Source: Vallitalea maricola (GTDB lineage: Bacteria; Bacillota; Clostridia; Lachnospirales; Vallitaleaceae). Taken from it: DNA of 64,000 nt. Every line of letters begins with the position of its first letter. The first letter of the stretch is position 1. The position numbers and the translations under genes are program-made. Location of the stretch: assembly GCF_036985595.1 (NCBI RefSeq), contig NZ_BTPU01000039.1, forward strand, positions 37,226 to 101,225, given 5' to 3'. A model generated the notes under the pieces. The model saw only the letters and a list, made by a program, of their open reading frames with translations, ran no database searches and had not been told where the DNA came from. This document shows positions 27,683 through 36,661 of the stretch, in pieces.

Positions 27683-27711
27683 ATTATACTTGATTTTACC
27701 ACCTATTACAA
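27683..27711 (-). promoter_or_regulatory. ruvAB promoter
   Basis: On the minus strand TTGTAA (27706-27711) and TATAAT (27683-27688) are 17 bases apart. The LexA dyad begins three bases beyond the -10, so LexA binding would cover the transcription start. Confidence 0.7.
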
Positions 27712-27830
27712 GTTTTACTAAAATCTTTCTATAATATTTTAGCTGCCTAGATTATGACTAACCAGTTAACTACTTGGTAATAACTATAAATATATGAAAA
27801 ATTATATTTCACTTTAAGGAGGTATTGCAA

Positions 27831-29357
27831 TTGTACGAATCTGACTCATATTGGATCAAATCAACACCTTCAACTAATTATCCTACTCTAGAAGAGGATA
27901 TTTCTGTAGATTGTGTTGTAATTGGAGGTGGTATCACTGGAATAACCACAGGTCTCCTATTACAGCAACAAGGTCTCAAAACCATTATAATAGAAAAGAA
28001 TAAAATCTGTTTAGGAACAACAGGACATACAACTGGCAAAATAACATCTGGGCATAATCTCATATACTCTTATCTTATAGATACTTTTGGCAAAAAACTT
28101 GCCAAACAATATGCAGATGCTAATCAGCAAGCTATAAGATTTATTATTGATACTGTTGAGAATTATAATATTGATTGCGACTTATGTATTGAACCCTCTT
28201 ATGTATATACTACTGATAAAGACAATGTAATTATGATAAACAAAGAACTGGTAGCAGCACTTTGCCTTGGGTTGCCAGCTGAATATGTTGATTTGACTGA
28301 TCTGCCATTCGGTATTGAAGGTGGAATCAGATTCTTGAATCAAGCCCAGTTCCATCCAAGAAAATATGTATTAGAACTTGCTCGTATTTTCGAGGAAAAT
28401 GGAGGAACTATTTATGAAAATACCCAAGCAATTAATATTGACCCTAAGGAAAGTATTGTTACAACTACCTCTAATACCATAACTGCCAAAAACATTGTCG
28501 TAGCAACTCACTATCCCTTTTATTCAAAAGGTCATTTATATTTTGCAAAGATGTCCCCTTATACCTCATATGTTGTTGGTGCTTCAGGTCATACAAAACT
28601 AAAAAAAGGTATGTATATCAGTTGTGATAGGGATACACGGTCTTTTAGATATCTAGATACTAATGATGACAGGTTGTTATTTATAGGTGGTCAATCTCAT
28701 AAAACAGGTCAAAGTGAAGATGAGAATTACAATTACACAGTTTTGATGGACTATGCCAATAAATTATATAATGATGTTTCTATTGATTACAAATGGTTGG
28801 CACAGGATTATATTACTATAGACAAAATACCTTATATTGGTCTTTTATCTGATGATTATGATAACCTTTTCGTAGCCACAGGATATGGAAAATGGGGTAT
28901 GACAAATGGTACAGTCGCAGCAATGATTATCAAAGACTTAATAATAGAAGGTACTAATCCTTGGAAAGATGTATTTAATCCATCACGCTCTTTTACTCTT
29001 GATAGTATACGAAATATGTTTGCTGATTCAGTTAATACCAGTGGAGAGTTTATAGCAAGCAGATTTACAAACAGTAAAGAAGAAATAGAAAACATAAAAC
29101 CCACTGAAGGTAAAGTTATAAAAGTAGAAAATATAACCATTGGTGCATATCGTGATGAAAACAATAAGTTATATCTAGTAGATACTACCTGTCCACATCT
29201 GAAATGTAAAGTACAATTTAATGATGCTGAAAAAACATGGGATTGTCCTTGTCATGGTTCTAGATTTAACTATGATGGAACATTCATTGATGGACCTGCC
29301 AATAGAGATCTAAAAAAAATAGAATTAGATACTGAGGGCAATTATGCAAAAGAATAA
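27831..29357 (+). CDS. FAD-dependent oxidoreductase with C-terminal Rieske domain
   Basis: This protein of about 508 residues has an N-terminal DAO-type FAD domain (VDCVVIGGGITGITTGLLLQ near residue 25, then GHTTGKITSGH) and a C-terminal Rieske domain from about residue 420 with CPHLKCKV and CPCHGSRFNYDG, giving the Cys-His/Cys-His 2Fe-2S ligands. Similar FAD-Rieske fusions occur in Bacillus (YhfW type) but the substrate is unknown. TTG 27831 stands eight bases after AAGGAGG; TTG 27825 is too close to that RBS. The 3' end overlaps the tocopherol-cyclase-like gene by 14 bases, so the two products are probably made together. Confidence 0.85.
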   Translation: MYESDSYWIKSTPSTNYPTLEEDISVDCVVIGGGITGITTGLLLQQQGLKTIIIEKNKICLGTTGHTTGKITSGHNLIYSYLIDTFGKKLAKQYADANQQAIRFIIDTVENYNIDCDLCIEPSYVYTTDKDNVIMINKELVAALCLGLPAEYVDLTDLPFGIEGGIRFLNQAQFHPRKYVLELARIFEENGGTIYENTQAINIDPKESIVTTTSNTITAKNIVVATHYPFYSKGHLYFAKMSPYTSYVVGASGHTKLKKGMYISCDRDTRSFRYLDTNDDRLLFIGGQSHKTGQSEDENYNYTVLMDYANKLYNDVSIDYKWLAQDYITIDKIPYIGLLSDDYDNLFVATGYGKWGMTNGTVAAMIIKDLIIEGTNPWKDVFNPSRSFTLDSIRNMFADSVNTSGEFIASRFTNSKEEIENIKPTEGKVIKVENITIGAYRDENNKLYLVDTTCPHLKCKVQFNDAEKTWDCPCHGSRFNYDGTFIDGPANRDLKKIELDTEGNYAKE

Positions 29358-30300
29358 TATATATAAATTGTGTAACCCTGTATGTTTGCAAGGTAGTATT
29401 AAAAAACAGAATTATTTTGAAGGTTGGTATTATAAATGTGTAGATGCCAGCAATAAGTACTCATGTGCTTTTATTCCTGGAATCTCAACTAGTACTTCTC
29501 AGTACAAACGCCATTCATTCATCCAATTTATTGATAATTCCAATGTTCTGCCCTTATACATCCCATTCTCCATAAAATCATTTTCCTATTCTGATGAGCC
29601 ATTTGTACTTAATATTAGTAATTGTGTTTTTTCAGATTCAAAAATAATAATAAATATTGAGCATAATGATTTTATAATTAAAGGTAAAATTATTTTTGGT
29701 GATTTTACTGATATCAAAAGAAATATTAAAATGCCTACCATAATGGGTTATTATAGATATATTCCATTTATGGAGTGTTTCCACAGTATAATAAGTTTGT
29801 CTCATCCTCTGAAAGGGTATCTCAAAATAAATGATAGGACTATAGATTTTAATAATGGTACAGGTTATTTGGAAAAAGACTTTGGTACATCATTCCCCAA
29901 AAGATGGATCTGGGTACATTCCAATACTTTTAATTTAAAAGAAACTTGCTTAATGTGTTCAATAGCATCCATTCCATTTATTAGTAAGACTTTCACAGGA
30001 TTGATATGCATATTGTATGCAACAGGTAAAGAATATAGATTTGCAACTTATCTAAAAGCAAAAATCACAAAACTTCTTTGCTCCAAAAATAATCTGCACA
30101 TAGAATTGTCCCAAGGTAATTATAATTTAGAAGTCAGAAGTATGTGCAGCGATAATAACATACTTATAGCACCTAAAAATGGTAACATGAACCGAAAAAT
30201 CATAGAAAGTATGTCAGCAAAAATCAAAGTCAAATTATTTAAAGATGATTATGTCATATTTGAAGCCATTACTTATAATGGATGTGTGGAATATAACTAA
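29344..30300 (+). CDS. Tocopherol cyclase-like protein
   Basis: This 318-residue protein has the N-terminal pattern FEGWYYKCVDA...SCAFIPGIS, then GYYRYIPFMECFHSIISL near residue 138 and GYLEKDFGTSFPKRWIWVHS near 178, the landmarks of the tocopherol cyclase-like family. The bacterial members are uncharacterised and no tocopherol pathway is expected here. No signal peptide is evident. It is translationally coupled to the FAD-Rieske enzyme upstream, so the two may act on one lipid or isoprenoid-like substrate. That link is inference. Confidence 0.75.
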   Translation: MQKNNIYKLCNPVCLQGSIKKQNYFEGWYYKCVDASNKYSCAFIPGISTSTSQYKRHSFIQFIDNSNVLPLYIPFSIKSFSYSDEPFVLNISNCVFSDSKIIINIEHNDFIIKGKIIFGDFTDIKRNIKMPTIMGYYRYIPFMECFHSIISLSHPLKGYLKINDRTIDFNNGTGYLEKDFGTSFPKRWIWVHSNTFNLKETCLMCSIASIPFISKTFTGLICILYATGKEYRFATYLKAKITKLLCSKNNLHIELSQGNYNLEVRSMCSDNNILIAPKNGNMNRKIIESMSAKIKVKLFKDDYVIFEAITYNGCVEYN

Positions 30301-30325
30301 TATACCACACATCTTACTTTTTAAA
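30281..30325 (+). terminator. Terminator overlapping the end of the tocopherol-cyclase-like gene
   Basis: GATGTGTGG (30281-30289) pairs with CCACACATC (30305-30313), and TTACTTTTTAAA follows. The left arm lies in the last codons of the gene and the stop codon lies in the loop. Confidence 0.65.
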
Positions 30326-30369
30326 CTAATTTATTATTTATCTTATATATAATGTCTTCTACAACACAT

Positions 30370-30987
30370 TTAATCAAATATAGGCTCTAACAGTTCCTTT
30401 TCTCTAGCCTTAAAACACATCTCAATTTGTTCTTTGGTATTCCTGCCTAAAGATAACTCAGGTAAATTATCATAATCAAAAAAATCAGACTCACAAGTCT
30501 CTATGTTATTTATATACTCCCCTTCAATATAATCACATTCAACAAATATTTTATATATAGAATAAGGAAAATCATCATTGACATATTTATTCCTGTCAAG
30601 AACAGCTATAATACGTTTTGGTGATACTACAGCTCCAGCTTCTTCCATAGATTCTTTTTTAGCATTTTCCGATACACTAAGGTCTATATCAGCATATCCT
30701 CCAGGTAGTGACCATTTACTGTCCTTCTTTTCTTTAACCATTAATATCTTATTATTCTTGAATATAACTGCTCTGACATCTATTTTAGGTGTTTGATAGC
30801 CCGTTTCATTAGCGAAAAGTGATCTGATTTTTGTATTACTGATCTGGGTATATTTGCTCATTATTTCAACACTAATTTCTCTTATTCTCTGGAATCTTTC
30901 AATATCAAATTCATTTTTTGAATATGCCAGACCCGATTGTGATATTGCCTGTAGTTCTTTAGCCCATTGTAACCATTGTTTATCCAT
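30370..30987 (-). CDS. Nudix hydrolase with N-terminal Nudix_hydro_N domain
   Basis: This 205-residue protein has an N-terminal helical domain of about 65 residues (KQWLQWAKELQAISQSGLAY) that marks the Nudix subgroup often acting on NDP-sugars or NADH-type substrates. The Nudix domain follows, with SKWSLPGGYADIDLSVSENA and KKESMEEAGAVV as the Nudix box. The order of the two parts and the length are normal for the group. GGAGGG precedes the ATG. The substrate is not predictable from the sequence. Confidence 0.87.
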   Translation of the reverse strand: MDKQWLQWAKELQAISQSGLAYSKNEFDIERFQRIREISVEIMSKYTQISNTKIRSLFANETGYQTPKIDVRAVIFKNNKILMVKEKKDSKWSLPGGYADIDLSVSENAKKESMEEAGAVVSPKRIIAVLDRNKYVNDDFPYSIYKIFVECDYIEGEYINNIETCESDFFDYDNLPELSLGRNTKEQIEMCFKAREKELLEPIFD

Positions 30988-31438
30988 CTTATAGCCCTCC
31001 TGACTTGTTATAATGATAGTATATAAACATTTACTCGTAATTCTTAATCAATTAATTAACCTTCAAAAATCATAGAGGCATCCTTTTATAACTTATTTCA
31101 TTATATATTTTTTTATCTTATTTGTATACTACGACATTTTAATTATATAGTAAATAGGAGAAGATAATTTGATTCTATAAATATATTTGGTAAGGATAAT
31201 TTTTCAATACAGGGGAAAAATATAGATAATAAAGTTTAATATTCGTAATTATCTTTTAATAATATGTTATAATTTTTTCCTTTAATTATAAGTATATATG
31301 TAATATAATGATTAGGTAGATTCATCCAATTAATATTAAACTTTTTAAGTATGATACCTGGCATTTATTTTTGATAGTGAATGCTAAGTAAAAAAACAAA
31401 ATATAATTAGTAATAATTATATGGACAGGAGAATTATA
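30988..31438. other. AT-rich intergenic region without recognised genes
   Basis: About 450 bases separate the divergent Nudix and DUF1292 genes. Poly-T and poly-A stretches and TATAAT-like hexamers are frequent, so promoters for both genes are expected, but no consensus -35/-10 pair stands out. I see no ORF with an RBS, tRNA, riboswitch core or strong hairpin in it. Confidence 0.4.
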
Positions 31439-31813
31439 ATGAATAAAGAAAATAACCATGATTGCAATTGTAACCATGACCATACTTCAAAACATGAAGA
31501 TTGCCATTGCCATGATCATGAAGATGATTGTTGTAACCACGAACATGAACACCACCATGAGACTATAACATTAACTTTGGATAATGACGAAAATATTGAA
31601 TGTCTAGTATTAGGTGTCTTTGAAGCAAATGAAAAAGAATATATTGCTTTACTTCCAGAAGACGAAGATGACGTTCTACTTTATAGATATTCTTCCTCAA
31701 ACGACGAAGACGTTGAACTTGCAAACATTGAAGATGACGATGAATTTGATATAGTATCCAAGACATTTATGCATTTAATTGAAGAAGAAGATAGCAATGA
31801 GGACGATGAATAA
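31439..31813 (+). CDS. DUF1292 protein with His/Cys-rich N-terminal extension
   Basis: This 124-residue protein has a C-terminal DUF1292 domain (ITLTLDNDENIECLVLGVFE, then EYIALLPEDEDDVLLYRY) followed by an acidic tail. The first 35-40 residues alternate His, Cys, Asp and Glu (for example HDCNCNHDHTSKHEDCHCHD and CCNHEHEHHHE), resembling metal-binding tails of nickel or zinc chaperones. DUF1292 proteins have no proven function. ATG 31439 has AGGAGAA upstream; the in-frame ATG at 31421 lies before that RBS. It has its own terminator and is monocistronic. Confidence 0.83.
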   Translation: MNKENNHDCNCNHDHTSKHEDCHCHDHEDDCCNHEHEHHHETITLTLDNDENIECLVLGVFEANEKEYIALLPEDEDDVLLYRYSSSNDEDVELANIEDDDEFDIVSKTFMHLIEEEDSNEDDE

Positions 31814-31821
31814 TAAAAAAT

Positions 31822-31875
31822 AAAGGGTGATTTCATAATAATATTAAAAATATTGTTATGAATCGCCCTTTTTTT
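31822..31875. terminator. Bidirectional terminator between the DUF1292 gene and proA
   Basis: AAAGGGTGATTTCAT pairs with ATGAATCGCCCTTT, and the stem extends inward through ATAATATT with AATATTGTT. T7 follows on the plus strand and an A/T tract on the other side, so it can serve both convergent genes. Confidence 0.8.
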
Positions 31876-31896
31876 ACCTATATGAAAATCACCTTA

Positions 31897-33144
31897 TCAA
31901 TTTCTCACTTGTCCACTACCATATATCACATACTTGGTAGTTGTAAGCTCTCTAAGCCCCATAGGACCTCTTGCATGAAGTTTCTGTGTACTTATACCTA
32001 TCTCGGCACCAAAACCAAATTCAAAGCCATCTGTGAACCTGGTAGATGCATTAACATATACTGCGGCTGCATCTATTTCATTCAAAAATCTTCTGGCATT
32101 AGTATAGTTTTCTGTAATGATTGATTCTGAATGCTTAGTATTATTTTTATTTATATGATCTATTGCTTCATCAATATTATTAACCACTTTTACGGATATC
32201 TTGTAATCCAAGTACTCTGTTCTATAATCATCTTCAGAAGCTTCTTCAATATCTGTTACTATAGATTTTGCAATATTATCTCCTACAATAGTTACATTAT
32301 GTTCTCTTAGAGCCTTACAAGCCATAGGTAAAAATTCTTTTGCTGCATCAGCATGAACTACAAGACTTTCACATGCATTACATACTCCTGGTCTTTGAGT
32401 TTTTGCATTAACAAGAATGTCTTTTGCCATTTCTAGATTAGCTTCCTTATCAACAAAGATATGGCAATTACCTACACCTGTTTCTATTACAGGTACAGTG
32501 CTGTTGTTTACAACTGCTTGGATAAGTCCTGCACCACCTCTAGGAATTAAGACATCTAGATATTCATTGAGCCTCATCATCTTTGTAGCTGTCTCTCTGC
32601 TGGTATCTTCTATAAGTGATACTGCATCACTTGGCATATCTGCACTGACAAGTGCGTTTTTAATAATCTCAATAATCTTAAGATTAGAGTTTATTGCTTC
32701 TTTACCACCTCTTAGGATTACTGCATTTCCCGTTTTAAAACATAAAGCAAAAGCATCTACAGTAACATTTGGTCTTGCTTCATATATTATTCCAATAACT
32801 CCAAGTGGTACTATTTTTTTACCTATCTCTAAATCATTAGGTCTCTTTTTCATCCACATGACTTCACCAATAGGGTCATCTAATTGAATAATCTGTTCAA
32901 TTCCTTCAGCCATAGATTTTATACGATTTGAATCAAGAGTCAATCTATCGACCAAAGAACCTTTTATACCGTTTTTCTCTGCATTAAGCACATCAATTTT
33001 ATTAGCATCGATGATAGCTTTTTCATTTAATAATAAAGCATCAGCAACCGCCTTCAAGCCTTTGTTTTTATCAATTGAAGAAAGTCTTGATAAAAGATAA
33101 CTGGCTTTTTTGGCTTTTTGCCCTTTAATATTTAATTCTTCCAT
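31897..33144 (-). CDS. proA: Gamma-glutamyl phosphate reductase (proline biosynthesis)
   Basis: This 415-residue aldehyde dehydrogenase-superfamily enzyme reduces glutamyl-5-phosphate to glutamate semialdehyde. Motifs are PLGVIGIIYEARPNVTVDAF near residue 113, GNAVILRGGKEAINSN, the catalytic Cys in RPGVCNACESLVV near 255 and FGFGAEIGISTQKLHARGPMG at the C-terminus. Its partner proB is not adjacent but lies 3.5 kb upstream on the same strand, with four genes between. The cyclo-ligase gene ends about 60 bases before proA, so they may share a transcript. Confidence 0.96.
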   Translation of the reverse strand: MEELNIKGQKAKKASYLLSRLSSIDKNKGLKAVADALLLNEKAIIDANKIDVLNAEKNGIKGSLVDRLTLDSNRIKSMAEGIEQIIQLDDPIGEVMWMKKRPNDLEIGKKIVPLGVIGIIYEARPNVTVDAFALCFKTGNAVILRGGKEAINSNLKIIEIIKNALVSADMPSDAVSLIEDTSRETATKMMRLNEYLDVLIPRGGAGLIQAVVNNSTVPVIETGVGNCHIFVDKEANLEMAKDILVNAKTQRPGVCNACESLVVHADAAKEFLPMACKALREHNVTIVGDNIAKSIVTDIEEASEDDYRTEYLDYKISVKVVNNIDEAIDHINKNNTKHSESIITENYTNARRFLNEIDAAAVYVNASTRFTDGFEFGFGAEIGISTQKLHARGPMGLRELTTTKYVIYGSGQVRN

Positions 33145-33205
33145 GTCTATTCACCTCTTAAATTATTATAGTCTAGTATTTTGGGGACGTATTCACTTTT
33201 CTTTT

Positions 33206-33757
33206 TTAAATCTCTTGGGATTCTGTAAAAATATAATCTGGCTTCACATCATAAACATCGGATGGAACACTATTCAATAGTTGATAATCATAACAAATAG
33301 CAACTATGTTAAATGCTTTTCTAAACTTAAATAGATATCTATCATAATAACCTCCACCAAAACCAATTCTATTTTTAGATTTATCAAAGGCTACACCAGG
33401 CATAATGAATAAAGATTTTCCTGTTGGTACACCTTCAATTAAAGTTTTAGGTTCCAATATATTGAATTTACCTTTTTTCAAATCCTTCATTGAGTTAATA
33501 TAGTAAAATTTAATAATGCCCTTCTCTTCAACTTTTGGAACAGCAACTAATTTATTATCATCCCAAGCTTTTTTAATTATTTCTAGAGTATCTACTTCAT
33601 TAAAGTTACTTACATATATGAATAGATCATAACATTCTTTATATACTCTGTTATTTATTATTTTATTATATATTACCTTGCTTTTATTAATAACATCATC
33701 CTTAGACATTTTACTTCTTTTATCTAAATAGCTTTCTCTTATTTCTTTTTTAATCAT
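33206..33757 (-). CDS. 5-formyltetrahydrofolate cyclo-ligase
   Basis: This 183-residue enzyme converts 5-formyl-THF to 5,10-methenyl-THF in an ATP-dependent step. KKEIRESYLDKRSKMS is the typical N-terminus, with LFIMPGVAFDKSKNRIGFGG and GGYYDRYLFKF as the C-terminal signature. Its length is standard. The start overlaps the stop of the DUF896 gene by four bases, so the two are coupled. The family synonyms are fthC, ygfA and MTHFS. Confidence 0.92.
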   Translation of the reverse strand: MIKKEIRESYLDKRSKMSKDDVINKSKVIYNKIINNRVYKECYDLFIYVSNFNEVDTLEIIKKAWDDNKLVAVPKVEEKGIIKFYYINSMKDLKKGKFNILEPKTLIEGVPTGKSLFIMPGVAFDKSKNRIGFGGGYYDRYLFKFRKAFNIVAICYDYQLLNSVPSDVYDVKPDYIFTESQEI

Positions 33758-33963
33758 TTCTTGTGTTTAGGCTTTAACGGAGTAATATTGCCTTTTTCAT
33801 CCTTTAATTTTATTGTATTCATAGTACTTTTGAAATTTTTTCTTACAGCATTTAGATACTCTTCTCTAAGGAGTGATTGTTCAATTTTTTCTTCATCAGT
33901 AAGTCCTTCGATTTTGTTTTTTTTATAAAGTTCATTTATACGGTCAATTTTTTTCTTTTCCAT
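33754..33963 (-). CDS. DUF896 (YnzC-type) small protein
   Basis: This 69-residue protein matches DUF896: KIDRINELYKKNKIEGLTDE followed by EEKIEQSLLREEYLNAVRKN and a C-terminal Lys-rich tail. Bacillus relatives (YnzC, YneB region) are linked to SOS-era or housekeeping genes but lack a firm function. The fold is a small helical hairpin. AGGAGG precedes the ATG. It overlaps the cyclo-ligase gene. Confidence 0.87.
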   Translation of the reverse strand: MEKKKIDRINELYKKNKIEGLTDEEKIEQSLLREEYLNAVRKNFKSTMNTIKLKDEKGNITPLKPKHKK

Positions 33964-34208
33964 ATTTTCCTCCTGTCATTCTTATATCACCAAATAGTCA
34001 TATTACAGTTATGTGCTTATTACATTTATTCTAATCTCTAATAGGTAACTTATCAAGTTGTTTCTTAAAAAAATATATAAATATATGAATTGATAATAAT
34101 TATTATAAATTATTTTATTTTTTTTTCAACTATAATTGTATTTTTTCTTAGTTAATATCAAATAATAAGTATAGTCCAACAATATTTCATTACTTTGGAG
34201 TGAATAAT

Positions 34209-35177
34209 ATGATAAAAAAAATAATGATACCTTTATTAATATTTATAATGATTTCAACTAGTTGTTCAAATAGTGAACAAAAAGATGAAAAGACAAATTC
34301 AACCCTTGTGAATAAGTCATTAAAATATCAGTTAGTTAATATAACTGATGAGATAATTAATCGTCTAGAAAAAAAAGACTATATTAAATGTTATGATGAA
34401 TTAATGAATTTTCACGAGAAAGCAAATGAAGTGGGAATATACTATATTACTGATAATGATGAAAATGCTGTTGATTTCAAAGCTTTGATTAATGAGTTAA
34501 GTAAAAATATATCGGATGAAGCTGATAAACAGAAAATACAAAAAGTTGCAATTGATGTTGAAAAAAGTCAGATAAAAATATTAACTCAAATGGCATCAGA
34601 AGGTGGCGGCAAAGAAAAATCATCAGGGTCACAAGGTGAAGATAGCTCTAAATCCAGCGGTTCAAGTGGAAGCGAAAAAAGCAGTGATAACTCTTCAAAT
34701 AGTAGCTCTGATAGTGAATCTAGTTCTGGTAAGTCAGAATCTCAGCCATCAGAAGATATTATACTTCCACAAGAAGAATTATTAAAGAATTATCCAGAAT
34801 TAGTTACTACAGACAATGATCTAGCTATTCAAAATAAAGCGTCTGATCTATATAAATACTGTAGTTATATATTAACTTTAGAAGAAAACGATAAAAAAGC
34901 TGGTTTAATCAAGTTAAAATATTACTTATATAAAATTAAGAATTTAGCTAAATTAAAGAAATTCAATGATATTGGTAAATTTTATACCAAGCTGGAAAGT
35001 GAATGGAAAATGGAGTTAGAAAATGCTAAAAAAGTTAGTGACAAAGATGCTAAAATTGTTAATTCCATTATTGATAATTTAATGAGCCAAATCAAAGATA
35101 AAAATATACCTGTAATTGATATATCTAATAAGATAGCTGTAAAATCAATTAATAATTTAATTGATAAAACCAGTTAA
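34209..35177 (+). CDS. Ser-rich putative lipoprotein of unknown function
   Basis: This 322-residue protein has a lipoprotein signal peptide: Lys-rich start, hydrophobic core LLIFIMIS and lipobox STSC near residue 19. Residues 130-185 are low-complexity Ser/Gly/Glu/Lys (such as KSSGSSGSEKSSDNSSNSSS), a likely flexible linker between two helical, Lys/Asn/Asp-rich halves. No family is recognised. ATG 34209 has GGAGTG upstream, whose GTG is an in-frame but poorer start. It is the only plus-strand gene between proA and proB and shares a terminator with the converging secreted protein gene. Confidence 0.72.
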   Translation: MIKKIMIPLLIFIMISTSCSNSEQKDEKTNSTLVNKSLKYQLVNITDEIINRLEKKDYIKCYDELMNFHEKANEVGIYYITDNDENAVDFKALINELSKNISDEADKQKIQKVAIDVEKSQIKILTQMASEGGGKEKSSGSQGEDSSKSSGSSGSEKSSDNSSNSSSDSESSSGKSESQPSEDIILPQEELLKNYPELVTTDNDLAIQNKASDLYKYCSYILTLEENDKKAGLIKLKYYLYKIKNLAKLKKFNDIGKFYTKLESEWKMELENAKKVSDKDAKIVNSIIDNLMSQIKDKNIPVIDISNKIAVKSINNLIDKTS

Positions 35178-35191
35178 ATGACTAGTTATTA

Positions 35192-35275
35192 AAAAAAGGA
35201 ACTTTTTCACAATACATTATTTAATTCAAGATTGTTTAGTAAATAAATGTATTATTGAAAAGTTCCTTTATTTTA
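35192..35275. terminator. Long bidirectional terminator hairpin
   Basis: AAAGGAACTTTT pairs with AAAAGTTCCTTT, and the inner arms CAATACATTATTTA and TAAATAAATGTATT extend the stem to over 25 bp with small bulges. A-rich and T-rich flanks on the two sides suit both converging genes. Confidence 0.78.
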
Positions 35276-35283
35276 TTCTTTAA

Positions 35284-36300
35284 TTAATCTACATACACTT
35301 GAATAGCATCAATCTCCTGTCCATACATTCCTGCATACCCATTATTAGAATCATAGGTACTATATCCTGTTACCCAAGATAACCATCTATTACTGTTTTT
35401 CAAGTGAACTCTATAATGTACAGTTTTTCCAGTATCAGTTTTCATCATTAATCCATCTATAGGTTTTCCTTTTATTCCTGCATAATCGTTTCTATTTTTT
35501 ACTGCTGACAACCAACTTCCACCTTTAACATGAACTCTGTAAGTTATATTTCCACTTGATAAGTTTGCATATACACAATCTATAGCTCGTCCAAAAATAC
35601 CTGCATAATCTTGTTTGTCAGTTACATTTGCCAACCATTTTTTACCTACATTTTCGTGAACTTGATAAGTAACATTTATATTACTTTGAGAACTACCTTT
35701 TGCTTTGTAGTAATAGGCGCAGCTTATGGTTCCATCCCACTGGGATAATTTAGTTTTACTATACCCTGGATCCATTATATAGACTTCGCTACCACTGCAA
35801 TAATCAACTGCTATAGAATGACCGTTATTATTGACTCTTACTTCTACATAATAACCATTATTTAAAAGATCCTTGATTTGCTTATGAATAGATGTAAATG
35901 AAGAGTATGTAAAATCTTTCCTACCTACTTGATAAAAATTAGGAGAATTTGATTGGGTTGTGGCTGATGAACTTAGATTTCCATCTAAATTGATATTAGA
36001 ATGGTGACTAATAAATCCAGCATTTTCATATCTGTCTACTAGACTACCTGGATTAAAATTACTCTCATTTTCAACACCAGCATGAACCATCAAAATTGCT
36101 AAAGATGTAATCTTACATCCCCAAGCACCCATTGTTCCATTATCACCAACTTTTTTGTTTGTCCATCTACTATCATATTGTTTCCAAGTTTTATAATTAC
36201 CATAAGCATTAGATGTAATATTAGTTGCACCTAAACTCATCCCCATTAAAGTTGTTATAATTAGTAAACTACATAAGATTTTCTTTAAATATTTGCTCAT
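35284..36300 (-). CDS. Secreted C39-like peptidase domain protein with three C-terminal YxVH/YAGI repeats
   Basis: This 338-residue exported protein has a signal peptide (LLIITTLMGMSLGATNITSNA) and then a papain-like C39_2 domain: YKTWKQYDSRWTNKKVGDNG, the candidate Cys in GAWGCKITSLAILMVHAG and a His in NNNGHSIAVDYC. From residue 215 there are three repeats of about 40 residues built on YxVH...WL..V....YAGI.G..ID, similar to carbohydrate or wall-binding modules of clostridial secreted proteins. Peptidase activity on wall peptides is possible but unproven. GGAGGTAGG precedes the ATG. It has its own promoter at 36427-36454. Confidence 0.8.
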   Translation of the reverse strand: MSKYLKKILCSLLIITTLMGMSLGATNITSNAYGNYKTWKQYDSRWTNKKVGDNGTMGAWGCKITSLAILMVHAGVENESNFNPGSLVDRYENAGFISHHSNINLDGNLSSSATTQSNSPNFYQVGRKDFTYSSFTSIHKQIKDLLNNGYYVEVRVNNNGHSIAVDYCSGSEVYIMDPGYSKTKLSQWDGTISCAYYYKAKGSSQSNINVTYQVHENVGKKWLANVTDKQDYAGIFGRAIDCVYANLSSGNITYRVHVKGGSWLSAVKNRNDYAGIKGKPIDGLMMKTDTGKTVHYRVHLKNSNRWLSWVTGYSTYDSNNGYAGMYGQEIDAIQVYVD

Positions 36301-36426
36301 ACTATTGACCTACCTCCATATTATTTAAATTATTCAAGTTTATACTATGTAAGTTTATGCCAAACAGATTATATTTTCTAAAAATATCTCCCCCTATATA
36401 TTAAAATTATTAACATTTCCATAATT

Positions 36427-36454
36427 ATTTTACACCTTTAAATATAATTGTCAA
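36427..36454 (-). promoter_or_regulatory. Promoter of the secreted C39-like gene
   Basis: On the minus strand TTGACA (36449-36454) and TAAAAT (36427-36432) are 16 bases apart. The leader to the ATG is about 120 bases and contains the direct repeat ATAAACTT twice, which I cannot interpret. Confidence 0.55.
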
Positions 36455-36587
36455 ACTATTTTTCAACATTTTTTTAACTTTAATACTTTTTTGTATTATT
36501 TATCAAGAGTCATACAATTCAAATCTACAAATATATCTATAATATTCAGTTATCTAATATAATAATTTTCTTTTGTTGTACCACAAA

Positions 36588-36630
36588 AAAACTTCTGGAC
36601 AATATTTATTTTAATATTACCAGAAGTTTT
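36588..36630 (-). terminator. Terminator downstream of proB
   Basis: AACTTCTGG (36590-36598) pairs with CCAGAAGTT (36620-36628), and the inner AATATT arms add pairs. The minus strand continues with TTTTTTGTGG. Confidence 0.78.
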
Positions 36631-36661
36631 TTATTTCACATGAAATTATTAATAAAATTTA

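Noticed and set aside
32417..32887. 156-codon open frame on the plus strand opposite proA
   Set aside because: Antisense shadow of a conserved enzyme; hydrophobic, low-information translation and no RBS.
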